10,644 nt of DNA. Origin: Flavobacteriales bacterium. Its GTDB lineage: Bacteria > Bacteroidota > Bacteroidia > Flavobacteriales > Flavobacteriaceae. The translations under genes and the position numbers were made by a program. Shown here in pieces: positions 7,942 through 10,644 of the stretch. Below the pieces are notes generated by a model. It was not told the DNA's origin and did no database searches. It saw only the letters and a list, made by a program, of their open reading frames with translations. Position 1 is the stretch's first letter, and every line of letters begins with the position of its first letter. The stretch covers positions 1 through 10,644 of the forward strand of contig JAMONI010000209.1 of assembly GCA_027065935.1 (NCBI GenBank). Direction: 5' to 3'.

Positions 7942-9999
7942 ATGAATGCCGAAGAACTCAGAAAGATTAAGGTTCAAAAAGTTAATTCCAAACGGGAAGT
8001 TTTTTCACACGAAGATTTTGCCGCCGGCATTCCGCCTTATTTGCGCGGTCCGTATGCCACCATGTATGTGCGCCGGCCTTGGACCATCCGGCAATATGCG
8101 GGATTTTCTACGGCCGAAGAAAGCAACGCCTTTTACAGAAGAAACTTGGAAGCCGGACAAAAAGGATTGTCGGTTGCTTTTGATCTACCCACTCACAGAG
8201 GATACGATTCCGACCATCCCCGTGTCAAAGGCGATGTAGGAAAAGCAGGTGTGGCCATCGATTCGGTGGAGGATATGAAAATATTGTTTGACGGTATTCC
8301 GCTGGACAAAATGTCGGTTTCCATGACCATGAACGGTGCCGTGCTTCCCGTCATGGCATTTTACATTGTAGCCGCATTGGAACAAGGTGTGGATACCGCG
8401 CAATTGTCAGGCACCATTCAGAACGATATTCTCAAGGAATTTATGGTGCGCAACACTTATATCTATCCGCCCGAGCCGTCGATGTATATCATCGCTCAAA
8501 TTTTTGAATACACGTCCCGCCGTATGCCCAAGTTCAATTCCATCAGCATTTCCGGTTATCATATGCAAGAGGCGGGTGCCACGTCTGAGATAGAGTTGGC
8601 TTATACGCTGGCCGACGGCTTGGAATACATACGCACGGGATTAAAAGCCGGTTTGGAAATCGACCGGTTTGCACCACGGTTATCCTTTTTTTGGGGAATA
8701 GGGATGGATCATTTTACCGAAATTGCCAAAATGCGTGCGGCGCGAATGCTATGGGCAAAAATCGTAAAGGAATTTCTTCCTGAAAATCCCAAGTCTATGG
8801 CTTTACGCACGCACTCCCAAACAAGCGGTTGGAGTCTTACCGCCCAAGACCCTTTTAATAACGTGATGCGCACTTTGATTGAAGCGGCAGCCGCCGCCTT
8901 TGGAGGCACCCAATCCTTGCACACTAACGCGTTGGACGAAGCCATTGCTTTACCTACGGATTTTTCGGCGCGTATTGCCCGGAATACACAAATATTTCTT
9001 CAGGAAGAGACCTTCATTACCCGCACGGTGGATCCTTGGGCCGGCTCGTATGAAGTGGAACGGTTGACCCGGGAAATGTATAGAAAAGCTTGGGCGTTAA
9101 TTACGGAAATCGAAGAATCGGGAGGAATGACCCGGGCCATAGAGAAAGGTATTCCCAAAATGCGCATTGAAGAAGCCGCCGCCCGCAAGCAGGCTTTGAT
9201 AGATTCGGGTCGAGAAAAAATTTTGGGGGTGAACTATTTACCGCCCGAGGAAGAAGAAAAAATTCCTATATTGGAAGTGGATAACGAAGAGGTACGCCGA
9301 AAACAAATCGAAAGGCTGGAGCGCATCAAGAGGGAGCGAAACGGCGAATTCGTTCGAAAGGCTTTGGAGGATTTGACTCAAGCGGCACGCAAACGAGAAG
9401 GAAATTTGCTGGAATTGGCGGTTGAAGCGGCCAAACACAGAGCGACTTTGGGCGAAATCTCCGGTGCTTTGGAACAAGTTTTCGGCAGATATCAACCGAG
9501 CATACAATTAATGACAGGCGTGTATAAACAAGCGGCACAAAACGATGATTCCTTTAAGCAAGCCCGGTCCCTGGCCGATGAATTTGAACGGCTCACCGGG
9601 CGCCGCCCCCGTATTTTGATAGCTAAAATGGGACAGGACGGTCATGACCGGGGCGCCAAAGTAGTAGCTACGGCCTTTGCCGACATCGGATTTGATGTGG
9701 ATTTGGGGCCTTTGTTCAGCACCCCCGAAGAAGTGTTCCGTCAAGCGGTGGAAAACGATGTGGATATAGTGAGCGTATCTTCGTTGGCCGGTGGTCACAA
9801 AACCCTCATCGCCGATTTGATTTCTTTGATGAAAAAAGAGGGTAGGGAAGATTTTATGGTCGTGGCCGGAGGGGTGATTCCCAAGCAGGATTATCCGTTT
9901 TTGTTCGACTTGGGCGTGTCGGCCATATACGGGCCGGGTACTAAAATCAGTGAAGCGGCCGTAGAAATACTCCGTATCCTAAATGAAGCTTACAAATAA
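7942..9999 (+). CDS. mutB: Methylmalonyl-CoA mutase, large (B12-binding, catalytic) subunit
   Basis: A 685-residue adenosylcobalamin enzyme that interconverts succinyl-CoA and (R)-methylmalonyl-CoA in propionyl-CoA metabolism. The catalytic barrel includes [20 protein letters not shown] (50-69), [14 protein letters not shown] (158-171), [12 protein letters not shown] (202-213) and [20 protein letters not shown] (324-343). Y52, Q160, R170 and H207 align with Propionibacterium Y89, Q197, R207 and H244. Arg at 170 binds the substrate carboxylate and supports methylmalonyl over isobutyryl specificity. The B12 domain (about 555-680) has the DxHxxG motif D566, H568, G571, where H568 is the lower cobalt ligand, plus [11 protein letters not shown] and [11 protein letters not shown]. 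Two oddities: the N-terminus is roughly 35 residues shorter than usual, with no in-frame ATG, GTG or TTG start back to the stop at 7888; and position 182 is Tyr where the homologues I recall have Arg or Lys (SMRII, SMKII). No small-subunit mutA, epimerase or meaB is adjacent. It is probably co-transcribed with the M13 gene. Confidence 0.95.
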   Translation: MNAEELRKIKVQKVNSKREVFSHEDFAAGIPPYLRGPYATMYVRRPWTIRQYAGFSTAEESNAFYRRNLEAGQKGLSVAFDLPTHRGYDSDHPRVKGDVGKAGVAIDSVEDMKILFDGIPLDKMSVSMTMNGAVLPVMAFYIVAALEQGVDTAQLSGTIQNDILKEFMVRNTYIYPPEPSMYIIAQIFEYTSRRMPKFNSISISGYHMQEAGATSEIELAYTLADGLEYIRTGLKAGLEIDRFAPRLSFFWGIGMDHFTEIAKMRAARMLWAKIVKEFLPENPKSMALRTHSQTSGWSLTAQDPFNNVMRTLIEAAAAAFGGTQSLHTNALDEAIALPTDFSARIARNTQIFLQEETFITRTVDPWAGSYEVERLTREMYRKAWALITEIEESGGMTRAIEKGIPKMRIEEAAARKQALIDSGREKILGVNYLPPEEEEKIPILEVDNEEVRRKQIERLERIKRERNGEFVRKALEDLTQAARKREGNLLELAVEAAKHRATLGEISGALEQVFGRYQPSIQLMTGVYKQAAQNDDSFKQARSLADEFERLTGRRPRILIAKMGQDGHDRGAKVVATAFADIGFDVDLGPLFSTPEEVFRQAVENDVDIVSVSSLAGGHKTLIADLISLMKKEGREDFMVVAGGVIPKQDYPFLFDLGVSAIYGPGTKISEAAVEILRILNEAYK

Positions 10000-10000
10000 A

Positions 10001-10644
10001 TCATTCGAAGGTAAGAGTAATGTAAACCCCTCGAGTTCCCACGAATTCCAGATTTTTTGTCCACGGACTTTCGGGGTCGGTATCGGGGACGAATTCGTTG
10101 GTGAGTGAGAATACGCCTCGAATCGAAGGGGTGAATTTGAAATAATACATATACATTTCCAATCCCACACCTACCGTCCAGTGCCATGCCTGTTGTTTCA
10201 TACGGAATCTTCCGCCGCTATTGTCGTTGATGGAATTATGAAAAGAAGACAAATTATGGCTGAAAATCATTCCGCCCACGATGTAGGGCCGGATGTTTCC
10301 GTTTCGTATGGCATTGAGTTTGAATAACATGGGCAAGAACAAATAATTGGAACTGACGCGTCGCACGCTGTCGTATTCGTCGTTGATGTAGTTAAAAATC
10401 AATTTTCTTTCGGTGAAATACAGGCCGGGTTCGATGCGAAAGCTGAACATCCGGGACAGCTTGAAGTCGGAGATAAGGCCTACGTTAAAACCGGGTTCGC
10501 CGTACACCGAAATTTCCTGCCTGGGGGTGCTGTACCGGGTTTTGAAGTCGAAAAAGGTCATGCCGAAGTAGTAGCCCCATTGCCAGAACACGTTGTCGTA
10601 ATGGGGGATATTTCTCGGCGCTTCGGGTTTGAATTGGGCATGAA
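10001..10644 (-). CDS. porT: PorT-family type IX secretion outer-membrane protein (5' end outside window)
   Basis: The minus-strand frame is open from the right edge of the window to TGA at 10003-10001, giving 213 visible residues. A GTG at 10591 is not the start: upstream codons continue as HAQFKPEAPRNIPHYDN, and HAQ looks like the end of a signal peptide whose first part lies beyond the edge. PorT (SprT in gliding flavobacteria) is a small outer-membrane beta-barrel needed for type IX secretion. Characteristic segments are WQWGYYFGMTFFDFK, EPGFNVGLISDFKL, FRIEPGLYFTERKLIF, YIVGGMIFSHNLSS, YYFKFTPSIRGVFSL and DPESPWTKNLE. It ends in RGVYITLTFE, a last barrel strand. The FKFTPSIRGVF to SPWT to TFE ending closely matches flavobacterial PorT as I recall it. 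In flavobacteria ubiE is often the gene just upstream, which would lie outside this window. It converges on the mutase gene with one base between stops. Confidence 0.88.
   Translation of the reverse strand, partial: HAQFKPEAPRNIPHYDNVFWQWGYYFGMTFFDFKTRYSTPRQEISVYGEPGFNVGLISDFKLSRMFSFRIEPGLYFTERKLIFNYINDEYDSVRRVSSNYLFLPMLFKLNAIRNGNIRPYIVGGMIFSHNLSSFHNSINDNSGGRFRMKQQAWHWTVGVGLEMYMYYFKFTPSIRGVFSLTNEFVPDTDPESPWTKNLEFVGTRGVYITLTFE

Overview
This window looks like an ordinary chromosomal segment from a Bacteroidota species, most likely class Flavobacteriia. The evidence is a SusC/SusD pair, a PorT-type component of the type IX secretion system with a very flavobacterial C-terminus, promoter -7 elements of the TAnnTTTG type, and genes without clear Shine-Dalgarno sequences. 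The genus cannot be named from the sequence. I see no tRNA, rRNA, CRISPR array, insertion sequence, integrase or phage gene.

Layout: (a) 1-81 is the 3' end of an unidentified gene (a PurE C-terminus is possible), followed by an intrinsic terminator at 120-150. (b) A promoter at 211-218 serves a complete beta-ketoacyl-ACP synthase III (FabH family, 242-1255). (c) A SusC-like TonB-dependent transporter (1335-4406) and its SusD/RagB surface lipoprotein (4426-5763) form a tight transcription unit that ends in a strong hairpin terminator (5786-5822). (d) A second unit starts from a promoter whose -33 element lies in the tail of that terminator. It encodes a lipoprotein M13 (neprilysin/PepO-like) metallopeptidase (5864-7930) and, 11 nt later, the large B12-dependent subunit of methylmalonyl-CoA mutase (7942-9999). 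(e) On the minus strand, running off the right edge, is porT (10001-10644). Its stop codon is one base away from that of the mutase, so the two genes converge with no room for a terminator between them.

How the genes may work together: SusC/SusD import large nutrients across the outer membrane, and an M13 peptidase lipoprotein next door suggests peptide or protein breakdown products as the cargo, as for RagAB. Methylmalonyl-CoA mutase connects propionyl-CoA from branched-chain amino acids and odd-chain lipids to succinyl-CoA, which fits peptide use. FabH primes fatty-acid synthesis. These links come from gene order alone.

I found no convincing previously undescribed system. The points most worth checking are the mutase (short N-terminus, no adjacent small-subunit gene, and an unusual Tyr where relatives I recall have Arg or Lys), the possible peptide-utilisation locus, and the 1-nt convergent mutase/porT junction.
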